Origin: UBA5793 sp040255465
Lineage (GTDB): Bacteria > Planctomycetota > Phycisphaerae > Phycisphaerales > UBA5793
Assembly: GCA_040255465.1 (NCBI GenBank)
Contig: JBDZVA010000001.1
Span: forward strand, 682,001 to 746,000
Length of the DNA: 64,000 bases
Direction: 5' to 3'
Position 1 is the first letter of the stretch. The number at the start of each line of letters is the position of its first letter. The notes below the pieces were generated by a model that searched no databases, was not told the DNA's origin, and saw nothing but the letters and a program-made list of their open reading frames with translations. A program made the position numbers and the translations under genes. Positions 8,738 to 17,550 of this stretch are shown here, piece after piece.

Positions 8738-9658
8738 CTACGCATTGCCCATCAGCAGCGGCAGGATCACAATCACCAGCGTGTCATATGCCGCGTGCGT
8801 TCCCACGACCACCCCGAACCCGCGCACGACATACACACTGGCAAAGAACAGCCCGGACACAAAGTAGAACGCCACCCGTTGCGGCTGAACGACGCCGCCA
8901 ACGGAAACATCGTGGTAGAAGGTAAACGCAACCGCTGAGATTACCAGCGCGATGACCGCCCCCTGCGTCGACTTCATCTTGCCGAAATCCACCAGGATCG
9001 TGTGGATCAGCGCTATGACGATCATGCGAAAAACGAGTTCCTCATAGAGCCCCGCGCCGACGCTCAGCGTCAGACGCGCCTGCCAGGAAAGCGATTCAAT
9101 CGGCGGGCCGCTGAGCAGCGCCATCGCCGGCGAAGGGCTGCCCGCAAACAGCCGGTTGATGAGTTGATCCAGGACGAGCAGGGGTACCGCCAGCAGCAGC
9201 GACTCGACGAGCATCACCAGTGGCACACCCAGGTGCACCTCCCAGGGATCGCGCGCGAAAAAGTGCCACAGCACCAGCACCGTGATCAGCGCCACGCCCG
9301 GCAGGTACAGGCCGCCGACCCCGAACGCACCGAAGAAGTCATTGAGCAGTTTGTACGCGCTGATCGTGATCGACTCGTGGCCGCTCGCCCCGATCGCCGC
9401 GCCGCTCGCGTACAGCCACGTGCCGACTTCATACAGACCCACAAGCGGCAGCAGGAAAATCAGAATCTGCAGCGGCCGCTGCGACAGTTCGAGATACCAC
9501 CCCAGCCCGGGCCCGTTGGCGGGGCGGGCGGCAAAGCGCAACAAAGCGCCGGTCGGATCAGATCCGCCCGGCGTTCGAGATCGTTTTGATGTGCTGCGCC
9601 GCGACGCGCGGGCCGATGACGCCTTCGTGTGCCGCCGCGTCGTGCGTTGCTCAGCCAT
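8738..9658 (-). CDS. CPBP family intramembrane metalloprotease
   Basis: A 306-residue membrane protein with about seven hydrophobic segments after a basic, Ser/Thr/Arg-rich N-terminus of about 50 residues. The family signature EExxxR is present (YEELVFRM) and a second motif with a histidine follows (FTFYHD), as does a late HAAYD. These glutamates and histidines form the active site of CAAX-prenyl-protease/bacteriocin-processing-like (Rce1-type) enzymes. Its bacterial substrate is unknown. The gene ends head-on against the EF-G-like gene and is followed upstream by rpsT on the same strand. Confidence 0.85.
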   Translation of the reverse strand: MAEQRTTRRHTKASSARASRRSTSKRSRTPGGSDPTGALLRFAARPANGPGLGWYLELSQRPLQILIFLLPLVGLYEVGTWLYASGAAIGASGHESITISAYKLLNDFFGAFGVGGLYLPGVALITVLVLWHFFARDPWEVHLGVPLVMLVESLLLAVPLLVLDQLINRLFAGSPSPAMALLSGPPIESLSWQARLTLSVGAGLYEELVFRMIVIALIHTILVDFGKMKSTQGAVIALVISAVAFTFYHDVSVGGVVQPQRVAFYFVSGLFFASVYVVRGFGVVVGTHAAYDTLVIVILPLLMGNA

Positions 9659-9710
9659 GCCTCCGCTCCCAGTCCTGGGTGTGGCAAACAGGCACGCTTG
9701 CGCCTTCGCT

Positions 9711-9983
9711 TTAGCCCTTCTTCAACGTCGCGAGCTTCTTCGCCATGCGGCTCTTCTTCCGCGCCGCCTTGTTGCGGTGGATCGTCTTCTTGCCCGCGAC
9801 CCGATCAAGAATCGCCGCGGCGTCGCGGAACGCCTTCTCGGCATCGGCGAATGCGCCGTGATGCACCACCAACTCGTCAAAAGCCTTCACCGCCGACTGG
9901 ATGCGCCGCTTGCGCCACCGGTTCCGGGCGTTCTGATTCTGGTTCTGTCGAATGCGCTTGCGTGAAGAAAGAGTCGAAGCCAT
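9711..9983 (-). CDS. rpsT: Small ribosomal subunit protein bS20
   Basis: A 90-residue basic protein beginning MASTLSSRKRIRQNQ and ending AKKLATLKKG, with the helical KTIHRNKAARKKSRM segment typical of bS20. It binds 16S rRNA early in small-subunit assembly. The start is the ATG at 9983, preceded by AAAGGGA at a suitable distance; the frame is open 66 bases further but that extension lacks homology. It is separated from the ABC permease by about 150 bases, which probably hold its promoter. Confidence 0.92.
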   Translation of the reverse strand: MASTLSSRKRIRQNQNQNARNRWRKRRIQSAVKAFDELVVHHGAFADAEKAFRDAAAILDRVAGKKTIHRNKAARKKSRMAKKLATLKKG

Positions 9984-10135
9984 ATCGCAAAAGTCCCTTT
10001 GTGTTCTCAGTACCAGCGGCTCGGGTTCCGCCCGCCGCCATCGTCCCACCAGTCCCGACGGCGGCGTCCCTCGGGCCGCGCCATCAGTGAACGTTGATTA
10101 TCGCACGCCACCCGCCTCAGGCAACCTCGTTCCCC

Positions 10136-12703
10136 TTACTCCGACCGGTGGGCCATCAGTTCACAAGGCGTCCGGCGGGTCATTCGGATCGCCGTGGGCA
10201 GTGCCGCCACGAGGGCAAACACCAGAACAAGGCCATAACCCCACATCGCCGGCCACGGCACCGCCAGGGCGATATCCACTCCCGCCATCCGCTTAAGCAG
10301 GAAAATCCCGTTCGATGCGTCCCAGAGCCCCAGTCCCGTCCCCGTGATCCACGACGCCATCCCGATCAGCAGGGCCTCGCCCACGATCAGACGGCCGACA
10401 ACGCCCGCCGAGCCGCCAATCGACCGCAGCACCCCGAACTCGAACTTCCGCGCCGCCACGTTCGCCGCCACCACATTGGCCATGCCCAGCGCCGCCACGA
10501 TCAGCGAGGCGAACGCAATCACATTGGTCATCTGCATCAGCCGCTCCGCCAGCGATCGCAGAGCCTCCTTGATGAGCCGGCCCGAGCCAAAGAAGACCGG
10601 CCCCAGCGCCTCTTCCAGCCGGTGGCTGATTTCCTTATCCGTCAGCGTGTCGTCCGTCACCTCAAACTGGAACAGACGCACCGAAGTGTTGTCATAGATT
10701 CGCGCCGCATCCGCCCGCGTGCCGAACACGCTCGAAACGGCCTGCTGCTGGAACTGCCCCTCGATGCCGAAGATCTCAGTGGCGATATCCAGTCCGGGCG
10801 AAGAAACAACGCCCACGATCTCGAATTCGTGGATCGTGGCGCCGGCGCCGAGTTTGAGATGATCGCCCACCCCGATGCCGCGCGCCGTGAGGAACTCTCG
10901 AGCCACAAGAATCGCATCCCCCTGCTTGAGGCGGCGCTTCGCCTCCTGCTCGTCGCCCTGCACCCACTCGATGTTCGTCATCGCAAAAAACGGGTCCGGG
11001 TCGAAGGAGATGTAATACACCCGTTGCGGGGCAATGCCCTTGACGCCGAAGAGTTGCCGATCCTGCACGTCGAGTTTAAAGAGGCCGATCGGCGACACAT
11101 GGCCGACCCACGGCTGCTCGCTGATCCACTTCTGCTGTTCCTCGGGAACGCCTCCCTGCCGCGTGATGAACGCATCCGGAAAACGAATCGGATCAATCCA
11201 GTTGTCCAGCAGTCCGCCGCCCGCTGATCGCACCGCGATCATGATCGCCAGCCCGAGCATCAGCGCCCCGGCCGTGAACCCGTTGCGATACGGCGTCGCC
11301 AGCACCGAACTGCTCAGCAACCCGCGCGGCAGCACGAGAACTCTTGAGAGCACGCCCGCGACAAGCCACGTGACCGCCACCAGCGCGGGAATGCTCAGCA
11401 TGAACCAGGCCGCCGCCATGACCGGCGCCCCGAAGAACAGGTGGCCCCAGAAAGACACCTGCTCGCTGGCGGGCAGACGCAGACTCAGTTGCTGGATCAG
11501 CAGCGCCGCCATCCCGCCGACGACCACGTAGCCGACGCGGCCGAGGTGCAGGCTCTTCGACTGCACGCGCAGTGCCGCCAGCGGCGTGATGCGGGCGCAG
11601 GACCACGCCGGCAGCAAAGCGCCCATCACCCCGGCGAACATCGCCGCGCCAAGCGCGATGAGCATGGGTGTCGCGGTGATGATCAACCCCGCACGCAGAT
11701 ACGCCGAGAAGAATCGCGCAAACAACTCCGACCACAACAGGCCAAGCGGCAGACCAATCAAACCGCCCAGCCCGCCGATCGCCGCCCCAACGAGAAGTTG
11801 CGAGAAGAACACCATCGATCGCGAGGCGCCGATGCAGCGCAGCGTCGCCAGTTCCGTGATGCGCTGCGTAATCGCCGTGGTCAGCCCCGTCAGCACAATG
11901 AACGTGCAGCACAAAAACGCTAACAGCACCGCGATGTAGCGCAGGATCTCCATTCCCCGCAAGTTGCGATCCAACCCGGCTCGCGCGATGTCCGAAGGCG
12001 TCAACTCGGCAGGCGGCTTGATCGCCCCGGCTCGCAGTCGGATCACGTCATCAATCACGTGACCCGGCTTGAGCACGATGTCCACCGACGTCACCTTGCC
12101 GGGATAGCCGGCGACGGTCTGGAACGCGTGAATGTCGCAGCGAAACTGCGGGTTCTGCAGCACGGCGAGATTGACGCGCTTGTGGATTCCGACCAGTGTG
12201 AGGTCGCGCTCGCGACCCCAGTCGCCCACGCGAATCGTGTCGCCGACTTGCGCTTCGAGGTTGTCCGCCACGCGCGGATCGACGATCAGCTCATCGCTGT
12301 TTTCAGCCATGCGGCCGGAGACGAATTCCAGCGGACGCACCAACCCCTCGCTGGACAGATCGACGCCGATGCCTTCAAAGAGTCCCTTCTTCTCAGTGCG
12401 CAGGTTCTCCACCCGAACGGTCGAAACGAGTTGAGGCGTGGCAAAAGCGACCTCAGGCCACGCGGCAACCTCGCCGACCAGCGACTCGGGCAACCGACTC
12501 CCGGCCTGGTGCCGCACGTACATGTCCGCGCTGCCCAGCATGTCCTCCATCGCGTCGCGCAGCGATGCCGAAAGCGAATCGAGCGACGTCGACACCACAA
12601 CGACCAGGCTCGTCGCCAGCGCAACAGCCAGCAGCAGCAGCGTCGTTCGCGCCGGCCGTGCCCAGAGACTGTTGATGCCGATGCGCCACGAGGCCCGAAT
12701 CAT
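10136..12703 (-). CDS. ABC transporter permease, duplicated FtsX domains
   Basis: An 855-residue permease with an N-terminal transmembrane helix (TTLLLLAVALATSLVVVV), a periplasmic MacB-like region, then a bundle of helices, a second periplasmic region and a final FtsX-type helix triplet near the C-terminus. This is the type VII (MacB/LolC/LolE) architecture with two FtsX modules in one chain. It pairs with the ATPase encoded 31 bases upstream. Such systems move lipoproteins, peptides or act mechanically on periplasmic partners rather than transporting across the inner membrane. Substrate unknown. Confidence 0.85.
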   Translation of the reverse strand: MIRASWRIGINSLWARPARTTLLLLAVALATSLVVVVSTSLDSLSASLRDAMEDMLGSADMYVRHQAGSRLPESLVGEVAAWPEVAFATPQLVSTVRVENLRTEKKGLFEGIGVDLSSEGLVRPLEFVSGRMAENSDELIVDPRVADNLEAQVGDTIRVGDWGRERDLTLVGIHKRVNLAVLQNPQFRCDIHAFQTVAGYPGKVTSVDIVLKPGHVIDDVIRLRAGAIKPPAELTPSDIARAGLDRNLRGMEILRYIAVLLAFLCCTFIVLTGLTTAITQRITELATLRCIGASRSMVFFSQLLVGAAIGGLGGLIGLPLGLLWSELFARFFSAYLRAGLIITATPMLIALGAAMFAGVMGALLPAWSCARITPLAALRVQSKSLHLGRVGYVVVGGMAALLIQQLSLRLPASEQVSFWGHLFFGAPVMAAAWFMLSIPALVAVTWLVAGVLSRVLVLPRGLLSSSVLATPYRNGFTAGALMLGLAIMIAVRSAGGGLLDNWIDPIRFPDAFITRQGGVPEEQQKWISEQPWVGHVSPIGLFKLDVQDRQLFGVKGIAPQRVYYISFDPDPFFAMTNIEWVQGDEQEAKRRLKQGDAILVAREFLTARGIGVGDHLKLGAGATIHEFEIVGVVSSPGLDIATEIFGIEGQFQQQAVSSVFGTRADAARIYDNTSVRLFQFEVTDDTLTDKEISHRLEEALGPVFFGSGRLIKEALRSLAERLMQMTNVIAFASLIVAALGMANVVAANVAARKFEFGVLRSIGGSAGVVGRLIVGEALLIGMASWITGTGLGLWDASNGIFLLKRMAGVDIALAVPWPAMWGYGLVLVFALVAALPTAIRMTRRTPCELMAHRSE

Positions 12704-12734
12704 GACTGCCTCACGATAAGAGTACCTGTCCCGC

Positions 12735-13502
12735 TCAGTGCGGTTGGTCGACCGTCTGTTGGTACCGCGCAGCGAGCCAGGCCGAGTCGTGCTGCCCGAC
12801 GTCGATCTCGTCTGTAACGCGCCCGTCGCCGATGATGAACACCCGGTCGCAATACGCCGCTGCCGCCGGTTCGTGCGTCACCATCAGGATCGTCAGATCG
12901 TGCTTCTGCGCCATCTGCGCCAGCATTTCCCAGATCCGCCGGCTTGACGTCGAGTCGAGATTGCCCGTCGGCTCGTCGGCGAACAGCACCTTGGGTTCAA
13001 AGAGCAGCGACCGGGCGATCGCCACGCGCTGCTGTTCGCCTCCGGAGAGTGCGTCAGGACGATGCTTCATCCGACCGCCGAGTCCGAGCGATTCAAGCAA
13101 TGTCGTGGCCCGTTGCCGCAGCCATTCTTCGGGCCGCCCGTCGAGCACGCCCGGCAACATCACGTTGTCCAGCGCCGTCATCGTGCCCAGCAGATTGAAC
13201 TGCTGAAAGATGATGCCAATGCGCTGGCGGCGATAGCGTGTAAGTTCCGTCTCCGTCATGGAGTGCACCGCCTGACCATCGACGAGAATCTCGCCGGCCG
13301 TCGGTCGATCGAGCCCCGCCAGCAGATGCAGTAGCGTGCTCTTGCCCGAGCCGCTCGGCCCCATGATGCCGATGAACCCCGGACCGCGAATCGACAGACT
13401 CACATCCGCCAGAGCCTGCACACGCTCGGCGCCCGAGTTGTACACCTTGCGCAGATTCCGTACTTCGATCAGCGCTGGGGCCTCGGCTGCGGCCTGATTC
13501 AC
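12735..13502 (-). CDS. ABC transporter ATP-binding protein (LolD/MacB-N type)
   Basis: A 255-residue ATPase. Walker A is GPSGSGKST, the Q-loop is FQQFNLL, the signature is LSGGEQQR, Walker B is VLFADEPTG and the H-loop is VTHEP. The RIGIIFQQFNLL and EPTGNLD context is typical of the LolD/MacB/FtsE group, and matches its FtsX-type partner immediately downstream. Its ATG overlaps the end of gcvH by four bases (ATGA), so a three-gene transcript gcvH-ATPase-permease is likely even though the functions look unrelated. Confidence 0.92.
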   Translation of the reverse strand: MNQAAAEAPALIEVRNLRKVYNSGAERVQALADVSLSIRGPGFIGIMGPSGSGKSTLLHLLAGLDRPTAGEILVDGQAVHSMTETELTRYRRQRIGIIFQQFNLLGTMTALDNVMLPGVLDGRPEEWLRQRATTLLESLGLGGRMKHRPDALSGGEQQRVAIARSLLFEPKVLFADEPTGNLDSTSSRRIWEMLAQMAQKHDLTILMVTHEPAAAAYCDRVFIIGDGRVTDEIDVGQHDSAWLAARYQQTVDQPH

Positions 13503-13879
13503 GAGGGGTTCTTCTGGTCGTAGTCCGCCTGACTCAGCAATCCGTCAAGCGGCGCCTTGTCGGCCACCTTGATGCGACACAGCCAGCCTGCTTCGTAGGG
13601 ATCGCGATTCAGAATCGCCGGGTCGTCGGTGAGCGCCGCATTGGTCTCAACGATCTCGCCTCCCACCGCGGAGTAGATCTCGCTTGTGGCCTTGACAGAC
13701 TCGACTTCCCCGATCGTGTCGCCCGGCTGAAGTTTTGTGCCCACCGGCTTGACCTCGACGTAGGTCACATCGGTGAGTTCATCGACCGCGAACTTGGAGA
13801 TGCCGAGGGTCACGATGTCTCCCTCGAGTTTGTGCCATTCGTGGGACTCGCTGTAGCGACGGTCGGCGGGGCTGGGCAT
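13499..13879 (-). CDS. gcvH: Glycine cleavage system H protein
   Basis: A 126-residue H protein. The lipoylated lysine sits in the conserved ESVKATSEIYSA segment, and the N-terminal YSESHEW motif and the C-terminal GWLCRIKV are present. It shuttles the aminomethyl group between the P, T and L proteins of the glycine cleavage complex. No gcvT or gcvP lies nearby. AGGAG is 10 bases before the ATG. Upstream, on the minus strand, I looked for a glycine riboswitch and saw no match. Confidence 0.94.
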   Translation of the reverse strand: MPSPADRRYSESHEWHKLEGDIVTLGISKFAVDELTDVTYVEVKPVGTKLQPGDTIGEVESVKATSEIYSAVGGEIVETNAALTDDPAILNRDPYEAGWLCRIKVADKAPLDGLLSQADYDQKNPS

Positions 13880-14118
13880 TTCGGATCATCTCCTGGTCTG
13901 GGAACGTCCGCGGCCGGGAGCCTCACCCTGGCTGGGGTGTTGTGCGGCGAGGACGAATGGCTGAGAATGAGGCGTGAAATCGAAAGACAGGATGGTAGCC
14001 TGCCCCGGTAGACGCGGCTTGCCGGGCTGAAAACCGACTTTTCCACAACAAATGACGACCGAAAGTGGAGATTTAGCATCGGGTTAGGTGATAAGATGGG
14101 AAATATTGGCTGATGTGG
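13880..14118. other. Upstream region of gcvH; no gene seen
   Basis: About 240 bases that become AT-rich toward 14040-14118. It must hold the gcvH promoter on the minus strand and borders the divergent promoter at 14119. No coding frame or recognisable riboswitch was found. Confidence 0.5.
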
Positions 14119-14146
14119 TTGTCAATCCGTTTGTTTGCCGTATACT
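14119..14146 (+). promoter_or_regulatory. Sigma-70-like promoter of the candidate small RNA
   Basis: TTGTCA (14119-14124) and TATACT (14141-14146) are separated by 16 bases in an AT-rich stretch that stands out from the GC-rich surroundings. Each hexamer differs from consensus at one position. The predicted start of transcription is near 14153. Confidence 0.65.
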
Positions 14147-14152
14147 ACGGAT

Positions 14153-14240
14153 TATTCAGGTCTGCCCCGCAGAACTGACTCTAAAACCTGATCTTTCTCC
14201 CCTCCGCGCGTAGCCGGCTCTGTTTGGCTACGCGTTTTTT
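14153..14240 (+). ncRNA. Candidate structured small RNA of about 88 nt
   Basis: Between a strong promoter and a strong terminator lies a non-coding segment of about 88 bases with nested pairing: TCAGGT (14156-14161) with ACCTGA (14186-14191), enclosing TCTGC (14161-14165) with GCAGA (14169-14173); T14161 can belong to only one of the two stems. It then runs through a pyrimidine-rich linker (TCTTTCTCCCCTCC) into the terminator hairpin. The linker could act as a single-stranded seed against purine-rich ribosome binding sites, which is inference. No start codon with a ribosome site is seen. Alternatively it is a terminated leader of the gene at 14373. Confidence 0.55.
14207..14240 (+). terminator. 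Strong Rho-independent terminator
   Basis: CGCGTAGCC (14207-14215) and GGCTACGCG (14226-14234) form a perfect 9-bp stem around a 10-base loop and are followed directly by six T (14235-14240). No protein-coding gene on the plus strand precedes it, so its only apparent client is the small RNA above. Confidence 0.88.
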
Positions 14241-14372
14241 AGTTGTTGGGGAGAGGCACGCGCCAATACCCTTTGGGCTCCAAAATCGACGATCAAGAGT
14301 CGTTGCGTCGGGTTGCACCGGCCCGCCGATCGCCTAGACTGCCGCCCCACTTCGAGCCCATTCTGGCGAATC

Positions 14373-15278
14373 ATGCTCCTGACGCTCACTGCCCGATCAC
14401 TCGCCGCCCGCCTCAATGCCCGTGGCGGTTCCGCCATGCCCATGAGCGGTCTGCCCAAGCACGTCTTCCAGCAGACGGGCCTGCGGGGCCTTGTGCTCGA
14501 TACCGTTCTGCTTAAAGGTTGGGGTCTGGACGAACTCGACGCCCTGCGGATCCAGGCCGATCAGGCCGGCTGCCCCTGTCTGGTGCTGCGCGAGACCGAC
14601 TCCACGCCTTCGGGCCTGTTCAAGGGTGCGGGGTTCGACGCGGCGATGAAACGCATCGATCTTGTCGCTCGCGCCGCGAACCGTCTTGGCTGCAACGCCC
14701 TGTCCCTCCAGCCCCAGTGCCGCAGCGCCACCGCCGACGAGCGCGAGTTTGATCTGCATACTTCGTTCTTCCGGCGTGTGCTCGATCGGGTCGATCGCCT
14801 CGAACTCAACGTCCTCGTCGAACCGGCCACGGGCTGGCTTGGCGAGCCGAAGTGGCTTATCGAACTGGTCAAGAAAGTAGGCGGCTTTCGCATCGGCACC
14901 CTGCCCACGTTCGAGGCGGCGTGCCAGACCGATGATTGCGTGACCACGTTGCGGCAGACGGCGCCGTATGCCGGCGCGGTGCTCGCTTCCTTCGGCGATC
15001 ACGACGTCACGATCCCGCCCCCCGAGGAAGCGCCCGAGTCCGACGACGAATCCGCGCCGAAGAAAAAGAAGAAGACCACCAAAAAGAAAACATCGAAGAA
15101 GAGCAAGAGCGGCGACGAAGCAGACGCCGGCCCTTCGCGCCTTGTTGATTGCATCACCGCCTTGCAGGCGGTCGGCTACGAGCAGATACTTGCACTGGAC
15201 TATCAGGGATCCGGCGACGCCATCGATGCGGTGAACGCGGCGCGCCGGAGTATCGAAACGATGCTGGAGCCGGGTTGA
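14373..15278 (+). CDS. TIM-barrel (sugar phosphate isomerase/epimerase-like) protein with lysine-rich insert
   Basis: A 301-residue protein with the alternating strand/helix pattern of xylose-isomerase-like TIM barrels (GLRGLVLDTVLLKGWGLDEL, then LNVLVEPATGW, then FRIGTLPTFEA). Near residues 228-251 it carries a charged insert rich in E, D and K (KKKKKTTKKKTSKKSK), just before the last barrel elements (YEQILALDYQG). The insert resembles the lysine tracts of the 3.1-kb histone-like protein. Start chosen at ATG 14373, where homology-like sequence begins. Substrate unknown; the family assignment is moderate. cmk follows 61 bases later on the same strand. Confidence 0.6.
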   Translation: MLLTLTARSLAARLNARGGSAMPMSGLPKHVFQQTGLRGLVLDTVLLKGWGLDELDALRIQADQAGCPCLVLRETDSTPSGLFKGAGFDAAMKRIDLVARAANRLGCNALSLQPQCRSATADEREFDLHTSFFRRVLDRVDRLELNVLVEPATGWLGEPKWLIELVKKVGGFRIGTLPTFEAACQTDDCVTTLRQTAPYAGAVLASFGDHDVTIPPPEEAPESDDESAPKKKKKTTKKKTSKKSKSGDEADAGPSRLVDCITALQAVGYEQILALDYQGSGDAIDAVNAARRSIETMLEPG

Positions 15279-15339
15279 GATGCGCCTCGCCGCTCCCGCC
15301 GAATCGGCTGCACCCGGTGCGACGCGACACGTGAGGGTC

Positions 15340-16041
15340 ATGTCAACGCAAGCACGAATCACCATCACGATCGACGGACCGGCCGGCACGGGCAAGTCCA
15401 CCACCGCGCGACTGCTCGCCAAACGACTCGGCCTCGAATACCTCGACACCGGCGCGATGTATCGCGCTGCGGCCGTCATCGGCATCGATCGCAGCCTCGA
15501 CTTGACGAACGGGTTGCAGATCGCACTGGCCGTTGAACAGGCGGCGATGCGATTCGACTGGGCCGCCGATCCGCCGCGCCTGCTGCTGACCAATCCGGTC
15601 GAGCGCGACATCTCCGATCGACTGCGCGACGCCGATGTCACGCTCGGCTCGTCGATCGTCGCGCGCAGTCCCGAGGTTCGCACCGTGATGGTGGGCCAGC
15701 AGCGGCGCATTCGAGACGCCCATCCGCGGCTGGTGAGCGAAGGGCGCGACCAGGGATCCGTTGTTTTTCCCGATGCCGTCGTGAAGTTTTTCCTCGACGC
15801 CACGCCCGAAGCGCGAGCCCGCCGCCGCGCCGACCAGCTTCGCGCCACGGGGCAGCAGGTCGATGAGCAGCGCCTGCTCGCCGAGATCATCGAGCGCGAT
15901 GCGGCCGATCGCAATCGCGAGACCGGACCGCTGATCATTCCTGACGACGGCGTAGTGGTGGACACGACAAAACTCTCTCACGAACAAGTGCTGGCGCATC
16001 TTGAAGAAGTCGTGCGCCGACGTCTGCCGGACCTTGGCTGA
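15340..16041 (+). CDS. cmk: Cytidylate kinase
   Basis: A 233-residue nucleoside monophosphate kinase. The P-loop GPAGTGKST lies close to the N-terminus, the YLDTGAMYRAAA segment is the (d)CMP-binding signature, and EGRDQGSVVFPDA matches the conserved cytidylate-kinase motif (usually GRDIGTVVFPDA). It phosphorylates CMP and dCMP with ATP. The start at 15340 is favoured by GAGGGT five to ten bases upstream; an in-frame ATG at 15280 would add a poorly conserved leader. cmk followed by plsC is a common bacterial gene order. Confidence 0.95.
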   Translation: MSTQARITITIDGPAGTGKSTTARLLAKRLGLEYLDTGAMYRAAAVIGIDRSLDLTNGLQIALAVEQAAMRFDWAADPPRLLLTNPVERDISDRLRDADVTLGSSIVARSPEVRTVMVGQQRRIRDAHPRLVSEGRDQGSVVFPDAVVKFFLDATPEARARRRADQLRATGQQVDEQRLLAEIIERDAADRNRETGPLIIPDDGVVVDTTKLSHEQVLAHLEEVVRRRLPDLG

Positions 16042-16052
16042 GGAGTGCGTCG

Positions 16053-16823
16053 ATGTCATTGATCGATGTCTACCGTCGGCGCGATCCGGGCATCCCCTTG
16101 CCGCGCGTGATGGCGTATCACATCTGCTGGTACGGCATTCGCTCTTTCTTCACGGCGCTCTACGGCATGCGCGTGCAAGGTCAGGAGCACATTCCCAAGA
16201 CCGGCGGCGTGCTCGTGGTCGCCAATCATCAGACCAACTTCGATCCGCCGCTCATGGCGGTCGGCTCGTGGCGGCACTTTCACTTCGTCGCCAAGGGACC
16301 GCTCTTTGAGAATCCCAAGTTCGCCTGGCTCATTCGCACTTTCAACGCGATCCCGATCGAGCAGAACAAACCGGACACGGCCGCGATCAAAACGACGATC
16401 GAACATCTTCGCGCCGGGCGGATGGTGCTGATCTACCCCGAGGGCAGCCGCACGCACGACGGGGCGATCAATCCGTTCAAGGCGGGGACGTCGCTGCTCA
16501 TTCGGCGGGCGAAGGTGCCGGTGCTGCCGATGGCGATCGAGGGCGCGTTTGATTTGTGGCCGCGGTGGCAGAGCAAGCCCAAGTGGAGCGGGTACATTCG
16601 CATCAAGTTCGGCCCGGTGGTGCCGTACGAAGAACTTGCGGCTGCGGGCACGCGCGGCATGCTCGATCTGCTCAAGGGTCGCATTGATGACATGCGGCTC
16701 GATCTTCGTCGACAGATTCGAGCGGCCAGTCACGGCACGTGGCCGCCGACGGGTCCCGGCGACTACGCGTGGGATGATCCAATTCTTGAATCGATCCGCG
16801 AGCCAGATCCGGATCCGGCGTGA
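16053..16823 (+). CDS. 1-acyl-sn-glycerol-3-phosphate acyltransferase
   Basis: A 256-residue PlsC-family enzyme. The catalytic HX4D motif is NHQTNFDPP, and the second substrate-binding motif is YPEGSRTHDG. It acylates lysophosphatidic acid in phospholipid synthesis at the inner membrane. It lies 11 bases after cmk, so the two are an operon. The C-terminus is extended by about 50 residues rich in charged residues and prolines beyond the usual plsC core. Another glycerol-lipid acyltransferase of the same superfamily is possible. Confidence 0.88.
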   Translation: MSLIDVYRRRDPGIPLPRVMAYHICWYGIRSFFTALYGMRVQGQEHIPKTGGVLVVANHQTNFDPPLMAVGSWRHFHFVAKGPLFENPKFAWLIRTFNAIPIEQNKPDTAAIKTTIEHLRAGRMVLIYPEGSRTHDGAINPFKAGTSLLIRRAKVPVLPMAIEGAFDLWPRWQSKPKWSGYIRIKFGPVVPYEELAAAGTRGMLDLLKGRIDDMRLDLRRQIRAASHGTWPPTGPGDYAWDDPILESIREPDPDPA

Positions 16824-17406
16824 GGCGCGGGTGATGGGGTGAGTGGGTGACTGGGTGATGGGGTGAACCAGGCTGACGCGCGGGCGAAGAGTCTGAGTTC
16901 GGATGGGCTTTCGTCCTCGCTGGCGCGTCGGTCTGGTTGAAGCGTCGTTGGTGGTGTCGGGTTGTGGGCGATTGAAAAGCACGTCTACCAATAGGGATTC
17001 GCGTGCGCTGGTGTGCGAAGTCGGGCCGCGTGGCGTTGTGAAAACGAGGTCGGTCGTGAGCGAGCTGCGCGGAGACGGACAAGTTTTTTCGCAGCCGGCG
17101 CAGCGCCAGGCGCGATTGCGAAAAATGTGCAACGCAAAATGCGTGCCAACACGGAGATGCACCATGTCGGGAACTTTTCATGCGCGCCAGAGCGCTTCCG
17201 TGCGCGATTCTTGAGCGCGGGTGCGCGCTTGCGAGCGCTTCCGTGTAAATGAGCGCCTCTGTGCGGGACGAATCAGGAATTTTCGTCGATTTTCATTTTT
17301 CTGAGGGGGGTGATTTGGAGTTTTGCTCGACTTTTTTGCGTTTTCGAGAAAGCCGCGCACGGGATGCAATTTGGATGGTGCGCGTGTGTGCGGGCGGCGA
17401 AGTTTT

Positions 17407-17515
17407 TCACCACGAAGGACACCAAGACACGAAGAGGGCACGAAGAAAAGCCGGGATTGGGTGGGAATGCAGGGGAAAGGCAATTTACCGCAGAGATCGC
17501 AGAGGACGCAGAGAG
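17407..17515. repeat. GxxExxY-type repeats without the gene
   Basis: TCACCACGAAGGACACCAAG with further CACGAAG units (17407-17445) and TTACCGCAGAGATCGCAGAG with a further CGCAGAG unit (17485-17515) have the same head and periodic CACGRAG/CGCAGAG build as the inverted repeats that bound the GxxExxY gene at 38.6-39.0 kb. Here the two copies are direct and only 40 bases apart, with no gene between them. Confidence 0.6.
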
Positions 17516-17550
17516 ATGAATTGGATTGGAGTTGGATCCGACGATGGTGC

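Noticed and set aside
13880..14118. Possible glycine riboswitch before gcvH
   Set aside because: No tandem aptamer-like pattern or conserved core could be seen on the minus strand.
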